Assembly (NCBI GenBank): GCA_014607495.2
Contig: CP053170.1
Coordinates: forward strand, 7,874,001 to 7,938,000
Reading direction: 5' to 3'
Source: Carposina sasakii
Taxonomy: Eukaryota > Arthropoda > Insecta > Lepidoptera > Carposinidae
Length of the DNA: 64,000 nucleotides
The position numbers were made by a program, and so were the translations under genes. This document shows positions 11,694 through 23,398 of this stretch, piece after piece (position 1 is the stretch's first letter; each line of letters opens with the position of its first letter). The notes below the pieces were generated by a model. That model worked only from the letters and a program-made list of their open reading frames with translations. It ran no database searches and was not told the origin of the DNA.

Positions 11694-14600
11694 GTGAGTA
11701 AAATAAAAGCATTCGTTGACCCAAACTTCAATCACACTCCATTGAAAAACGACTGTTCCGTACTTGACATAAGTCAAGGAAAACCTAATTTAGGGTACTG
11801 CACATAGATAACTAAATAGTCATGTGGGCGGGGCAGAATAGAATACATTAGTTGTACTACATCTCCTTCCGTGCATGTCGTAAGAGTCGACTAAGGAAGA
11901 GCCGTAGAATTTTCGTGATCCTGCAGCTTTGGCTACTCCATTTTGAAAATACAGCCGTGTGTATACAGGATGATTTTTGGTCGTCAACGTTCCCGAAAAT
12001 TACGGAATCCCTGCATCATCGCGATCATTTTTCTCCATGGAAGCATACCTGGGAAGTGTCTGGTTCCCAAGATATTAGGGTCCTAAGTTGAGTAAATTGA
12101 CTGCGTTTTTCTGCATAAATGCACATAATCACATGTTTATTATTCAAGATTGTATGTACATTCCTGAGATGTCTAGGAATACTACATACCATTTGAAAAA
12201 AATTACTTGTGAGTCTGAAATTTTGTAGGTAGGTTCCTTTTAGTGGGCTATTTATATAGCTTTTCCCTTAACATGCCCCTTTTGTTACAACCTGTATAGG
12301 TATTGTATGCCAGATCTAAGCCCACAATTAGCCATGGGTCCTTTCTAACACATTGACCAATTCCAGAGGAGAGATTCGAATACGCCCGTCGCTTAAAGTC
12401 CGCTGGCGCAGCCCTGACAGCCGCTGGTATACGTATCGGTCGCTGGAGGCTTCGCAAGAGGACCGCTGCGGCCAGAGATGACTTCGAGCTGGCCAGGTGT
12501 ATGAGGGACCGGATTGCTGACGCGTTATCTGGTGTGAAGGAAGATCCACAGTTGCTGAGGCTTTTTGAGGAGGATGGGGTAAAACTAACTAAGTAACGGT
12601 GTATAAATACATAACTAAATAAACATTCATTTACATTGATACGAGGAATATCGCTGTTCGTTTCCGAGTCTGGTGTTTCTATAATTATCTATGTATTTAT
12701 TTTCCTACCGTTGCTTAGTACCTACGACAAATAAACGAATCTTAGTATGGGACTAGGTTAATATGTTGAGAAGTGTGTGTATAGCTATTTATATTTTAAT
12801 TTCACCATTCCTCTGCACAGCATAACAGCCGGAACGACTCGTCAATGCCGCAAGAGTACGACTTCTCCCGCCACCTATCTCCATCAGTAGCTGCCGGGTC
12901 TCTCAGCCTGGACATCCCCTCGCCGGTGCCTCCGATAGACAACCAGGATGCAGAGCAGGAGTATGTGGTGGAAGAAGTGGATAATGTTGAGATTGCTCCG
13001 GTGAGTGTAACCTGTATTAACTCCTGTATTAACACGTCTGTACCGACTGCACTACAGTCGTGTCTAAATGCATGTAAATACTCACGATACATTCTAGGGC
13101 ATCTTTATAAGTGAGTAGGTTTAATGTATATGTGATATTTATAAATTTGTTTCTTGACAGTCACCAGTGAACACCATTGAAGATGAAATTCCTCAAGACC
13201 AACCAATTATAGAGGACAGTTTGCTGCAAGAAGTACCAAAGAAGATAGAAGTAGAACCACCGAGGAAGTTAGAAGAAGAAGAGTTAAGAAAAGAAACGGA
13301 CAGTCCTCGCAGAAGTATAACACCTAATGCTGCAAATGGTAAGGGAATCTCCGTTTTTAGTGTATCACTGTTTGGCATCGACAATCGTTGGTGCAACACT
13401 TCCACTAGCGATTGGAATTCGTCGCATGACTTGACGAACGCGCGAAAATTAAGGTTTCCTATTGGAGCAAATTGGAGGTGACGGATATCTATTGATTACT
13501 TTGGCAAAGATCCATGGCAAGTGACTGAGAACGTTTTCTGACTACATTGGTAACACAGGATGCGCTGCTGCCCACCTCCCGATTTATTGCCTTTTACGAT
13601 ACCCACGGGCAGACATTATGTGGTACCACAAAAGTTGGTTATATAGAAAACAATAGATCGTTTCGGGCTTACCAATCGGGTTTCTATAATTAGCCAAAGA
13701 AGATAGTACGTCCATAGAAAGTGGCGCATTTATTTCTCCAATTTGCTCTAAATTGGATATAAAGAAGTGTCTAGCATCACAATTTTGGCCTATACAGTTG
13801 ATGTAACAGTAATGAAATTTCCTTTTGATGATTTACAAGTCACCGCAATGGTACTAAAGTACCCTTTTACACTGTAAAAGAGTTCATGATTCCATTATCA
13901 CACTGATATTTATGATTCATTCGTTCATTTACGAGTATGTGCTATTCTACTCTCCGACACTGCACGGTAATGCATGAAAACCCAGGCTTTGGAAACTACA
14001 ACAACTAGCCAATGATTCCAATAAAATTGGAACAAACCCCTGGAAAGAAGTCCGATAAAAACATTCCTCTTCCAGGTACTTTGGTAAGACGAAGGAACAA
14101 AAGCGCTGGTCCAAGATCTACGTTTGAAGCGTATGAAGAGCGACTGCTCCCTGCTCTGAGACAGTAAGCAAGTTTTATAAAAATAATTCCACCACGTAAA
14201 TTACCATTAACTGCAGGAGCTAAATGTGCTGATGCGGGATTTCACTAGAATACATCAGATGCATCTCCATCCGTGCATGTCGTAAGAGTCGAATAAGGAA
14301 CTTGGGCATTCTCTCGGACGATGAGCTACCAAGTTGTCACTGATTATTTACATCTGTCCCCGTTATGAGAAAAGTGGCTGTGTGGATCTCCTTTTTGATA
14401 CTGCAGTTCTGGCCACAGCCGTAACTATTGTATGTAACTAAAGGTCGTAAAGGCTACTGCAATGCTACTGCCTTAGCGGGGTTTTCGCCCATAGTCACCG
14501 CGGTGGACAGGCCAAGTAATCAGTTATTATTTTTTCAGCTCACAAACCAACGAGTTCCTCCAAGGTCCTCGCGAAGAGGATAGTGGTGGTGGAAGCGCGA

Positions 14601-17600
14601 CGCACGCACCGGTCAGGCCTCACAAACTGAATGAACGCGAACGCAAGCAGGCCGCTTTACCAATACTTATATTCGGATATCCTTTAGTAAGTGCTTGTTT
14701 ATGAAAAATCTCATGTTCTTTGCTGAAGATGAAAATATATCTAGATACACTAGTGGTACAATTTTAGGTCTCGGTGAAAAAACTTGGGGTTGGCACTGAA
14801 CTCTTTTGCTTTGATCATGGGAACCGACCGTTATGGAAATCGTTGTATTGACGACGTAATGAAATAGCCAAAGACATTTACGAGTATTGGCACATCACGG
14901 TTTGGTCTGTATTAAAAATCAAGAGAGCAGATGGAATGTTTCTACTCTATTGACATTTACATCAAGACCTCTTTACCGTCGTGGTTGGTATGACGGGTTT
15001 AGAATAAATAAATAAATACATAGTAGGTATACTCGCCAGAGATTATAAATCATACATACATACATAAATACATAATAATCACGCCTCATTCCTGGAGGGG
15101 TAGGAAGAGATCACGGATCTCCATTTGCTACGATCCTGACACACCTCTTTCGCTTCATCTACTTTCATGATATTCTTTATGCACGCTCGTCGGTTTAGGG
15201 TACTCTTGACCTGACCTTTCTTTAGAATTTCACCAATTTGATCGGTGAAAGTCCTATTATTATAAATCATATGACCCAAAAATAGTTATAAAAAAATGAA
15301 GCCGTTATACTTGATCCCATTAATATAATTTTCGAAATTCACAGGTGGAAAAATTCTACTCAAAGAACTACCTCGACAAAGAAGAAGGGCTATCACGTCT
15401 CCGTTCCGAACTATCATCGCCATCTAGTGGCAGCATCAAGACATCTCCAAACAAGACTGCGCGCGCAGCCGCCATGTTGTTGCAGCGAACGTTGCGGGAC
15501 AAAGTATTCAGCGTATACAGCCAGGCTAATGAAGTTACTATTGTGCTTTTTAAGGACTTTGTGCCTGATAGGTAAGAAAATATGCTACTATTCCCTTTTA
15601 TGTAGATGGTTAAATAAATCTGGCCACATTTAACTTAAGCGAGACTTTATTAGAGGCTCAAAAGACGAAGAAGCATCGGTCGCTATTGAAGTATGTCGTG
15701 ATACTTATATTTCATTTAATAGCAACTTGGCTTGATACGTAATTTTTTAGATATGTATGTACAGTCACGCCCATTATCCCCCAAAGAGATTGGGTAGAAG
15801 TGTGCAAATTACCCACTTCCAGTAAGTCTATTAGGTCACAAATCACACACAAATACAGGGTGTTTTTTTGTGACCACCTTTAACGAAGGGCACGTATTCT
15901 ATACATGAAATAAAGTAAGTTTATGCAAAAAAAAATTCTGGAAAAAAATAATTTTTTTTTGAAAAAAAAATTTTAAATTCCTTGATCGTGCGAAATTTAT
16001 AGTGTCAAATGTTTATGTTAGTTTTTTTATAGACAGATATTAATTATTTTTCGTGAAAAAATCCTGCTACGCGCGTCTATGTGCATTTATGCAGAAAAAC
16101 GCAGTCTATTTACTCAACTTTGGACCCTAATATTTTGGAAACCGGACACTTCCCAGGTATGCTTCCATGGAGAAAAATGATCGTGATGATGAAGAGATTC
16201 CGTAGTTTTCGGGAACGTTGACGACCAAAAATCATCCTGTGTAATTGCAGAGTGTGTGCAGCAGAAGTAGGGCGTTGCCTTGAGAAGCTTCTGCCGGAAC
16301 TGCTGCGGGCGTGCGGAGATCCAGCGCCGAGAGTACACTCTACGGCTCAGCATACGGTGCTTACTGTCGCTGATATACCACAAGTTAGGTGCGTACTAAC
16401 TTTAATTTTTAAGGCATTTGTATCGATTTTTACGCGTAAACCTCTACATACAAATAGTGTATGAAGGGATATTAAAGACTAACAATACTTGTAAGAGTTC
16501 GAAGTCTTCAACACGAGAATGAGCCCTCACAGCCCAACATGCATGTTGTAGGTAATGGTTTAAGTCGAAGTCGGCATTCCCGAAAATGGAATGGCCAGAA
16601 CTGCATGATCGCAGATGAAATCACGTTTATCATAACGGAGTCAGATGTTGAGACATGTTGCAACTCATCGCCTATATAAGGAAACGCCGACTTCGATTTA
16701 CTCGACTCTTACGATATGCACGGAAGGAGATGCAGCTGATGTATTCTAGTGAAGTCCCGCATCAGCATAGATGTTTTCAGATATGTCAAAAACAATTACG
16801 TGCTGCAAATGGACTTTACAATTAAGTAGGAACCTAAAGTTACTTCTAAATACTCCAATGATGGTAACCTTACCAATTCTCCATCCAGGGCCCTGCACAT
16901 GATACCACAGCAGCTAGTTCGGCCGGTGCCTGCGTCAATGCATCCACGCCTGGCGTTGTCACGTCTTCAGATGTTGGAACAACTGCTGCTCAGCCACGGC
17001 ATCTCCACTGATAAGAACAGGTGAATATCATGAAGTAAACCCTGCCCGCCTTGCCATACCTAGGTTCTGGGTTCGTATCCCGGTAGCAAACATTGATATG
17101 ATGAATATTTTAGTTTAGTTTAGCATAGCAGCGACAGGTATAAATTTTATCAGTGACAAGTTGGTAGCTTATGTCCTGAGAAAATGCCCGAGTTCCTTAA
17201 GTCGATTACGACATGCACGGAAGGCTGTAGTTAATCCGTATTACAGTGAGTCCGTTTCATGGAATAACTCCTATTCGGAACTAACATTTTTTGTATGTGC
17301 GGAACGGAAGTCATACACATAGTGACCAGCTCCATCATCCAATGGAATTATACGGTGAAACACTCTCTACATACTGATGTAGCACAGGCTAAATAACTGG
17401 AGCCTTAAAGGGTGAGACACACATTTAATCATCAAAAACATAAATGTGAAAATGAGAGCCAAAGACAAAAGAAGTGATATCTAAATGGGCGCCAAGTTCA
17501 ATGGTTAGTCCTGAAATGTATTTATAACAACATAAAATATAATTTCTTCTTATAACTTAGGATAATATGTTGTTGTTCTGCTAGCTGGAACTTTGGCTTG

Positions 17601-20600
17601 ACACGCTACCGCGTGTCTAGATACGCCACGCGATAACATTCCTAAAATGTATGGACAGGTGCCATGGACCATATAAAATGTGTATGATTGATATGTACTG
17701 ACACGCGTGTCATCACGTCGGGTGTGAACAGTGTGTCTTGACCCTAAAGAACGCTGATTGTGTTCCCACAGCGGACTCACAGTCCGTCGCCTGGCCGAAT
17801 GCGGCGCGGCGGGCGCACAACACGCGGCGGGTTCCGTGCGTGCGGCCGCTGAACGCATACTGCTGGCTGCGTACGCGCGTTCGCCGCGGGTTGTTAGAGC
17901 ACAGCTACCGCCGGACGACGCGGTTACAAGGCGCAATCTTATTTACAGGCATCTGTTCCAGCAGTTCGACCGGATGGATATGCAGGTTTGTTTTATGTTC
18001 ACTCGCTCTCATTTTACTCATATACTTTAATATATCACAATTGCTGGAAGAAATCTCTCTAAGAGATAAGTACGCCTTTGTACATCTTACATACATATAA
18101 TCACGCCTTTATCCCTTACGGGGTAGGCAGAGCACCAATGGCCGACAGAACCACATGCTGCCACTTCTGACCAATTTTGAGGGTATAGTTGAAATGTACA
18201 AGTTCGGTTAGTAGCGACAGGTGGTCTTTGTACATCTTCCTTGTTATAAACTTTACTGTGTACAATAAAGCATAAGAATAATAATTTATTTGCGGGTAGA
18301 AAAATAAATGAGAAAAGTGAAATAAATGAGGGGCCACGAGCTAAGGTTAAAAAGGCCGGAGTCTTCAATAAACTATACAGCATGCCCCACCACAAAGGAA
18401 GCCGCGTTGCTCTAAGGCTCCACCAGCTTAGCCTACATCTCATTGTCCCATCTAATAATAATAGTTTGCCTTTCTGTGAAATCTGATGTATAACAAAGGA
18501 GACGCAACGACATTTTTATATTGATTTAATTGTTGCATTAAGATTCCAGAAATATAGCATAATTACGAAAATCATCATTCTAATACTTCTTAACATCAAT
18601 AATCATCACTTAAAATCAACAAACAAAGCACAGCAGCTGTAAATAATCCATTAAGCACAGCTTTCCCACATCATCCACAGAAATTGCTCAACCAAGCACC
18701 AAACGAAGAGCAACTGTTCGGCGACCAATCAGCAACCGCCGACGAAACAGCCAGTATATCCCAATCCACGCGCAGTGCAACCTCTTTCGGCATGTCCTCA
18801 ATCGGGGCCACTTCATCTTACAGTTTGAAATCCATGACCTCAAGCGCCAGTGGTGGCACCCTTGCGCCGTCTTTAAGCGGAAGTAATACCACCTCAAGAA
18901 CGCGAAGTAGTATGAAAAAGTCTCCAACCAAGAAGTATACACCAAGCAGGACGGTCAAGGATTTTGCGAGTAACATCGGCTATAATAAGCTGAGACTGGA
19001 TAGTGCTGTTAGTCCTAAACATTCGCCGAGGTCTACTGCGTCAGCTGCAGAAAAGGTAAAAGTCATAGCATCTACAAATGCAATGTAAATATTCATCATG
19101 AGAGCGTTCTGTGATTTCCGTGCAGAAATAGGTACTTACTTATGTCTGTATCTCATACTTTCTTAAATCAGCGATCCGAATAAAGCATTTAATACGTATA
19201 ACAAGATTTTGTATGCAGAACAATCCATAACCAATAATCCTTTCAGGTGCACTTCCAAGAGAACCAATACGACGAAGTGGTTTACCGCAGATCCAACCGC
19301 AACCCAGAAAACCGGCACTCAATGATCCATTACGACTACGACGCTAGCAAACCACAGCTAAAAGAACGACCCGTCACCGTCTACGAGCCTTTACACATAG
19401 ACTACCGGGATTCCCCATCCTTTGGCTCCCCAAAGAACTCCAAAAACGACCTCCGAAGCATGGATTCCCTACCCATGGATTCCCCTCAGCTTTCTCGGGT
19501 GGATTTGCGCTGCGATTCCGACTCCAGGAGTCTGGATTCGCCGAAGATTAAAGCGGATTACTTCTCCGGACTGGAGTCTCCAAAGTTGGTGGCTGGTCTG
19601 CGAAATCTGCACTTGGAAGAGCACAGTCAGATGGATGAGAGCGGGTATTACAGTCCTGGTAAGTATACTAGACTAGGTTAAAGTTCATTAAGAACATAAG
19701 TGGAGTGTCCCTTCAAGAATTTACCATGACACGGCAGTTTGCAAATTATTTATAGGCTCTGTGCTAGTGCTCTCACCAAGACGAAAACAGACTCAGAAGC
19801 GGTCTTTTTTTGCGAAGTTTAAAACTTAAGCTAATTTCAATGGTAACAGCTGTAATTTCAATAGGCAGAATGATAGCTGTAGCCCAGACTTTGTAACATA
19901 CATACATACATATAATCACGCCTTTATACCTTACGGGGTAGGCAGAGCACCAAGAGCCGATAGAACCACATGGTGCCACTTCTGACCAATTTTGAGGGTA
20001 TAGTTGAGATGTACAAGTTCGGTTAGTAGTGACAGGTGGTCAGCCCATCGCCTACAAAATACCAAAACCCTCTTGTCCCTCTACTGACTTGCACAGTATG
20101 CCCAGGAAGAGAAGCAGCTGTAGTTTTTTTTTCACTCCCAGAGCAGCATAGAAGTATATATTCCATAAAGATATTTTCCACTATGGATGTGACAGGTCGC
20201 CGCCAACCGAGGGAGGGTGTGAGTGAACAGTTTGACAACTTCGAGGGAGGGGCAGACGTCGGGGACAACTCCGAAACCGTTTCTAAGTACGTACTCTCAA
20301 GTCTCAAGTGTTATATGGAAGGTATTATTTACCAATAAACATCAAGAACTGGCGGGGCTTTACTAGAATACATCTGCTGCATCTCCATCCGTGCATGTCG
20401 TAAGAGTCTGTGTATAGTGTACTCTGTGGTCTGTATCTCGGCGGTAAGCTAGCATGAACTTGTCACCGATCATTTACATCTGAACCAAAAGTAAAGTTTT
20501 AAAATTTTTACAAAAGACGTTGTGGAGAAATTATAATCATTCATACCCACTATTTTCCACCACCCATGTAATCGAGATTCATTGAATTTTAATGAAGACA

Positions 20601-23398
20601 CAGCCTAAGCTGACCTTGAAATGATAAACATAATTTAAATTTAAGTACCTACACCAAAATTTTCGGTCGTAACAGATAACAGTAAGGACGGTCGATACAC
20701 ATAACCTTTCATCTCATTACCATTGCCAAGGAAAAAGGAATATTTCGTTTTTCCGTGTCTCAATTGACGAACCATTTAGTTACCTCAGTTGGTCGGTTAT
20801 TGTCGGCTGTAAGAGGACAATGGGCGTGACTTAGGGTCTTAGGACCGACTTTTATTCCGTGTTGTCTCCGTGTTTTAATGTTGTTATCTCTCTAGTACCA
20901 ACTGCACCTGGTGCGGGCGTCGCGTCGCCTCCACGGCGCTTGAGGCACACTACTGGCGACGCTGTGTGGTGTTGTCACGTTGTCCGCACTGCCGGGTCGC
21001 GTTGGAAGCTCGGATGCTGCACCGCCATTTGATACGTAAGTGTTATCTATCTATTCTATATCATCATCAGGCTATTGCAGTGCACTGCTGGATATAGGCC
21101 TCCCCCAGAGCACGCCACAATCTTTTATATAGGTATATTTTACATAAAAGAAGTCAAACTTGACCCCAAAATTATTGGCGTTTCTTCTAGATAAGCAAAG
21201 GAATAAGTGTATACCTAAGAGGAAGTTTGAAAGTTGCGCCGATAACCAGTCAAGTAACTGTACCTAGGTCTTGATACGAACATATGTTTAAAAGCGAAGG
21301 GATGAAGTGTACATTTCACAAAAACCTGTAATACCTAAGGATATAAAGAATAAGGTGCAATATAGCAATATAGCAAAAAAATCATATTTAAACAACCGGC
21401 ATCAAATTGTGAAAGTAGGAGAGGAGCGAAGTGACCCTGCTTTAATAACATGTGGCATTCCACAGGGATCAATTCTGGGGCCTATCCTGTTTCTTATTTA
21501 TATTAATGACATCCATGAGACAGGTATCTACGGAGACATAACTCTGTACGCAGATGATACAAGCCTGTTTTACTTTGGCAAATCGATCGACGACATTGTT
21601 GTAAATGCACAAGATGACCTAAATAAACTTAATAATTGGTTTCAAAGTAATCTACTTACGATAAATGTAAATAAAACAAGCTATATCATATTCTCAGCAA
21701 AAAATAAAAAAAATCGGTAGTCATGATCCTCTTACGATCAATAATGAAATGTTGCACAAAACGGATAGTGAAAAATATCTCGGTTTGCTACTTGATAACC
21801 ACCTTACTTTCAGACCGCATGTTTACAAATTACGTAACAAATTGGCATCTGGTATTGGGATCTTACGAAATATTGCTGGGTGTTTTCCAAAAAGAGTAAA
21901 ATATACTATCTACAATTCCTTATTTAAACCTCATATAGATTATCTTATAGAGGTTTGGGGTACTACTGCTAAGACAAATCTGGATGCAATTCAAATTGCT
22001 CAAAACAAATTTATAAAAATACTATTCCACTACGATTTTCTAACTTCAACAAATAAAGTATATAAGGAGACTAAAATTATGAGTGTGAAACAAACATATA
22101 TATATAACACGTGTATATTGATACGAAAAATATTGAATAAGGATATCCATACTGATATAACCTTTACCAAAAAAATACAATTCCAAAAACGTATCCTAAG
22201 AAGTGCTCATAATTTGCAATTGTACCATCCCCGCACAAATTATGGCAATAAAAACATAATGTTTGAAGGAGCACAAATTTACAATAAGTTGCCGTTAGAA
22301 ATTAAAGACGCAAAAACATTGAGTACCTTCAAAAAGTCACTAAAGGCTCATATACTAAAAAGATATGCAGTAAAATAATTTCGCGTCTTTATGTCTCATC
22401 CAGTAATGGCTAATCTGTGCTAAGTGTATTCAATGATTGTTTATTTGACGCTTACCCGCAACTTTTCGAATTGTTAAAGTACGCAACTTGTAGAAGTTGT
22501 TTTTGTTGTAATTTTTTAATATCTACCCACATTGGAACTTGTACGCTCGATACACATTTATTATGTTATACTTATTCTAAAGTAATTTTAGTACAATTAA
22601 GTGTCTCGCGTAAGTGAATTTGTAATTCTTTGTGAGATAATAAATATTCTTAAACCGGAAGGTGCAATATAGCAAGATCATGTTACTTTTCAGATTTTAA
22701 GAACAAGCTAAAACGGTATTTTTGGGAGTTTACGCTGTATTTGGCGGGCGGCCGCTAGTTTTCTATAAATGTTGAGTTTAACAGTGTAATTCTAATTTGT
22801 TTCAGAAGAATGCTCTATGAGCGAAGGTGCATGGAGATCTTGCCACAAATGCGGGGCAGCTTTACGTACCGACAACAATGAATACCACAATTGTATACGT
22901 AAGTATCTATGCAACCACGTTTAGTTAATATAGCTGGGCCAGATCTAAAAATCTGTAACAAGCTGTATGCTCATCCCATGAGGTAGGATACCTACTTGTA
23001 ACCGCCTATCGTCGGCGATCCGGTCAGAACTAGTTATAATTTCACTTCGGGTTAAAGCCGTAACATATAACATACTAGCGACCCGCCCTGGCTTCGCACG
23101 GATGCAATGCTGTGATACTACACCATATAAACCTTCCTCTTGAATCACTCTATCTATTTAAAAAGACCGCATTGAAATCCGTCGCGTAGTTTATAAGATC
23201 TAAACATACCTAGGGACAAACAGACAGCGGGAAGCGACTTTATTTTATACTTTTTTATGAAGCATGTGTATTCCGTTCTCAGCCCTAGGACTTGACGAAT
23301 GGAAGTGTCCCTACTGTCTCATGAACGTGCTGGCGAGAGATCTACCCTGGCAGCGCCATCTGATGCAATGTCCAAGAAACCCGCGAACCACGCAGTGA
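6243..23398 (+). CDS. Cep104: CEP104 centrosomal/ciliary-tip protein, complete 20-exon gene
   Basis: Exons read by hand: 6243-6282, 8921-9079, 10615-10750, 11073-11160, 11516-11693, 12367-12578, 12821-13000, 13161-13338, 14076-14163, 14539-14686, 15345-15571, 16251-16388, 16889-17020, 17772-17985, 18681-19055, 19247-19658, 20196-20286, 20896-21035, 22806-22898, 23283-23398. Every junction is GT-AG, all phases agree, and the sum is 3345 nt (1114 aa plus TGA), somewhat longer than the roughly 925 aa vertebrate protein. Order of parts: N-terminal jelly-roll, short coiled-coil/UVR-like segment, disordered linker, TOG-like helical repeat, Ser-rich linker, C-terminal zinc fingers. CEP104 is known to sit at growing ciliary tips and centrioles, bind tubulin and EB proteins, and cause Joubert syndrome when mutated in humans. 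The extra length is mostly Ser-rich linker. The start ATG is chosen because its 40-nt exon joins in phase to give the family N-terminus. Confidence 0.95.
6783..7024 (+). mobile_element. Dispersed element E, CEP104 intron 1
   Basis: TATACGCAGGTAAGCTGAG to TTCCTTCGGGATAAACTAAA. Two tandem reverse copies lie at 44428-44635 and 44652-44888. Confidence 0.65.
7703..7929 (+). mobile_element. Second non-LTR tail family, CEP104 intron 1
   Basis: AGTGGACGCCCGCGACTTCG, GTCCGCGTGGACTGCAGAAA, TCCGGGATAAAAAGTAGC to TTTATAATATTAGTAGG. Related pieces: 34155-34330, 38245-38535 (reverse), 40600-40850 (reverse), 49865-50010, 50905-51080 and 58906-59142. Confidence 0.6.
8525..8838 (+). repeat. Irregular GTTCAGTGACTTTTGA repeats upstream of CEP104 exon 2
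   Basis: TGTTCAGT followed by ACTTTTGA-like sequence recurs about six times (8529, 8619, 8695, 8730, 8800, 8826) with variable spacers, ending about 80 nt before the exon 2 acceptor. Confidence 0.6.
9114..9499 (+). mobile_element. MITE-like family A, full copy in CEP104 intron 2
   Basis: 386 bp from TACAGGATGATTTTTGG to AAAACATCCTGTA; the ends are short inverted repeats. No coding potential. TA at each border suggests a Tc1/mariner-like target, which is inferred only. Confidence 0.85.
11225..11450 (+). repeat. Dispersed repeat ending in RTE tail, CEP104 intron 4
   Basis: Same repeat as 3033-3290 in the other orientation; ends with GGCCTACGTCCAGCAGTGGACTGCAATA. Lies 66 nt upstream of CEP104 exon 5. 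Confidence 0.5.
11964..12127 (+). mobile_element. MITE-like family A, 5' half, CEP104 intron 5
   Basis: Starts TACAGGATGATTTTTGG and matches family A to the TGCATAAATGCACATA region, where it stops. Confidence 0.8.
12367..12578 (+). CDS. Cep104: CEP104 exon 6: charged helical/UVR-like segment
   Basis: Residues 201-271. EERFEYARRLKSAGAAL followed by RDDFELARCMRDRIADAL repeats the pattern acidic-F/Y-x-x-A-x-x-(L/M)-(K/R), the same two-helix motif (KERYDYAKKLKQ and KEDYDLAKEKKQQ) seen in human CEP104 after the jelly roll. It is expected to form a short helical hairpin or coiled coil. The acceptor at 12365-12366 and the donor at 12579 keep the frame (2 nt carried in, phase 0 out). Confidence 0.9.
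12640..12785 (+). mobile_element. SINE 3' body fragment before CEP104 exon 7
   Basis: CGTTTCCGAGTCTGGTG through GGGACTAGGTTAATATGTTG matches the 37940 family. Ends about 35 nt before the exon 7 acceptor. Confidence 0.6.
12821..14163 (+). CDS. Cep104: CEP104 exons 7-9: disordered acidic linker
   Basis: Exons 12821-13000, 13161-13338 and 14076-14163 encode residues 272-420. The stretch is rich in Glu, Pro and Ser (for example EQEYVVEEVDNVE and KLEEEELRKE) and has no recognisable fold; linkers here are variable across the family. The last part turns basic (TLVRRRNKSAGPRS) before the TOG region. These exons are assigned by open frame, phase and splice signals rather than by conserved sequence, so small boundary errors are possible. 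Confidence 0.85.
14245..14435 (+). repeat. CGTAAGAGTC-family repeat, CEP104 intron 9
   Basis: CACTAGAATACATCAGATGC to CAGTTCTGGCCACAGCCGTA, the longest copy of this family after 2142-2330. Confidence 0.55.
14539..17985 (+). CDS. Cep104: CEP104 exons 10-14: TOG-like tubulin-binding domain
   Basis: Exons 14539-14686, 15345-15571, 16251-16388, 16889-17020 and 17772-17985 encode residues 421-706. The segment FGYPLVEKFYSKNYLDKEEG resembles the human start of the TOG domain. It is followed by amphipathic helices typical of HEAT repeats (AARAAAMLLQRTLRDKVFSV; EVGRCLEKLLPELLRACGD; ALHMIPQQLVRPVPASMHPR). TOG domains bind curved tubulin, which fits a role at growing ciliary tips. A MITE ends 10 nt before the exon 12 acceptor and another repeat ends about 26 nt before exon 14; the coding frame is unaffected. 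Confidence 0.9.
15854..16240 (-). mobile_element. MITE-like family A, full copy abutting CEP104 exon 12
   Basis: TACAGGGTGTTTTTTTG to AATCATCCTGT. Its end lies 10 nt from the first base of exon 12, so branch point and most of the 3' splice context sit inside the element. Confidence 0.88.
17592..17745 (+). mobile_element. MITE-like family L before CEP104 exon 14
   Basis: Shares CCACGCGATAACA, GGACCATATAAAATGTGTAT, GATTGATATGTACTGAC and CAGTGTGTCTTGACCCT with 48525-48712. Ends about 26 nt upstream of exon 14. Confidence 0.65.
18092..18232 (+). repeat. Dispersed repeat K, short copy, CEP104 intron 14
   Basis: TACATATAATCACGCCTTT and CTTACGGGGTAGGCAGAGCA to GTAGCGACAGGTGGTC. Longer copies at 19903-20160 and 62066-62328. 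Confidence 0.7.
18681..19658 (+). CDS. Cep104: CEP104 exons 15-16: long Ser-rich linker
   Basis: Two large exons (18681-19055 and 19247-19658) encode residues 707-968. The first half is low-complexity Ser/Thr/Gly (SATSFGMSSIGATSS) and ends in a basic stretch (KKSPTKKYTPSRTVKDF). The second half carries repeated Asp-Ser-Pro motifs: DSPSFGSPK, MDSLPMDSPQ, LDSPK and LESPK. Such SP-rich basic linkers are common phosphorylation and microtubule-contact regions; that is an inference here. The corresponding human linker is shorter, which accounts for most of the extra length of the insect protein. Confidence 0.88.
19903..20160 (+). repeat. Dispersed repeat K, CEP104 intron 16
   Basis: Same start as 18092, continuing through GCCCATCGCCTACAAAATAC and TGCCCAGGAAGAGAAGCAGC to TCCCAGAGCAGCATAGAAG; ends about 35 nt before exon 17. 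Confidence 0.75.
20196..23398 (+). CDS. Cep104: CEP104 exons 17-20: C-terminal zinc-finger array and stop
   Basis: Exons 20196-20286, 20896-21035, 22806-22898 and 23283-23398 encode residues 969-1114. Four Cys/His fingers can be read: CTWC-x11-H-x4-C, CPHC-x11-H-x4-C (its last Cys is on the next exon), CHKC-x11-H-x-C and CPYC-x13-H-x3-C. This is the zinc-finger array known at the C-terminus of CEP104. The protein ends PRNPRTTQ then TGA at 23396-23398. The intron between exons 18 and 19 holds a LINE insertion in the same orientation (21369-22658) that leaves the flanking exons intact. Confidence 0.95.
21352..21368. repeat. 17-bp target-site duplication, left copy
   Basis: AAGGTGCAATATAGCAA, identical to 22659-22675 on the other side of the LINE. 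Confidence 0.85.
21369..22658 (+). mobile_element. 5'-truncated non-LTR retrotransposon (LINE) in CEP104 intron 18
   Basis: About 1.29 kb flanked by a perfect 17-bp target duplication AAGGTGCAATATAGCAA (21352-21368 and 22659-22675). It encodes the C-terminal half of a reverse transcriptase: GIPQGSILGPILFLIYIND and the catalytic LYADDT in one frame to about 21718, then KYLGLLLDNHLTFRPHV and onward to 22378 in another frame. The frame change falls in an A-rich run near 21705-21712. The layout after YADD resembles CR1/jockey-type elements; the clade is uncertain. The same-strand orientation inside the intron and the perfect duplication point to a fairly recent insertion. Confidence 0.9.
22659..22675. 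repeat. 17-bp target-site duplication, right copy
   Basis: Identical to 21352-21368; directly follows the LINE 3' end, which carries AATAAA about 20 nt upstream and no long poly(A). Confidence 0.85.
23078..23262 (+). mobile_element. Non-LTR 3' tail fragment, CEP104 intron 19
   Basis: CTAGCGACCCGCCCTGGCTTC to ACAGCGGGAAGCGACTTTAT, a tail repeated at 36602-36813 and, reversed, at 50016-50190. Lies about 20 nt before exon 20. Confidence 0.6.

Noticed and set aside
17550..17936. 128-codon minus-strand frame
   Set aside because: Antisense shadow of GC-rich CEP104 exon 14 plus a MITE-like repeat.
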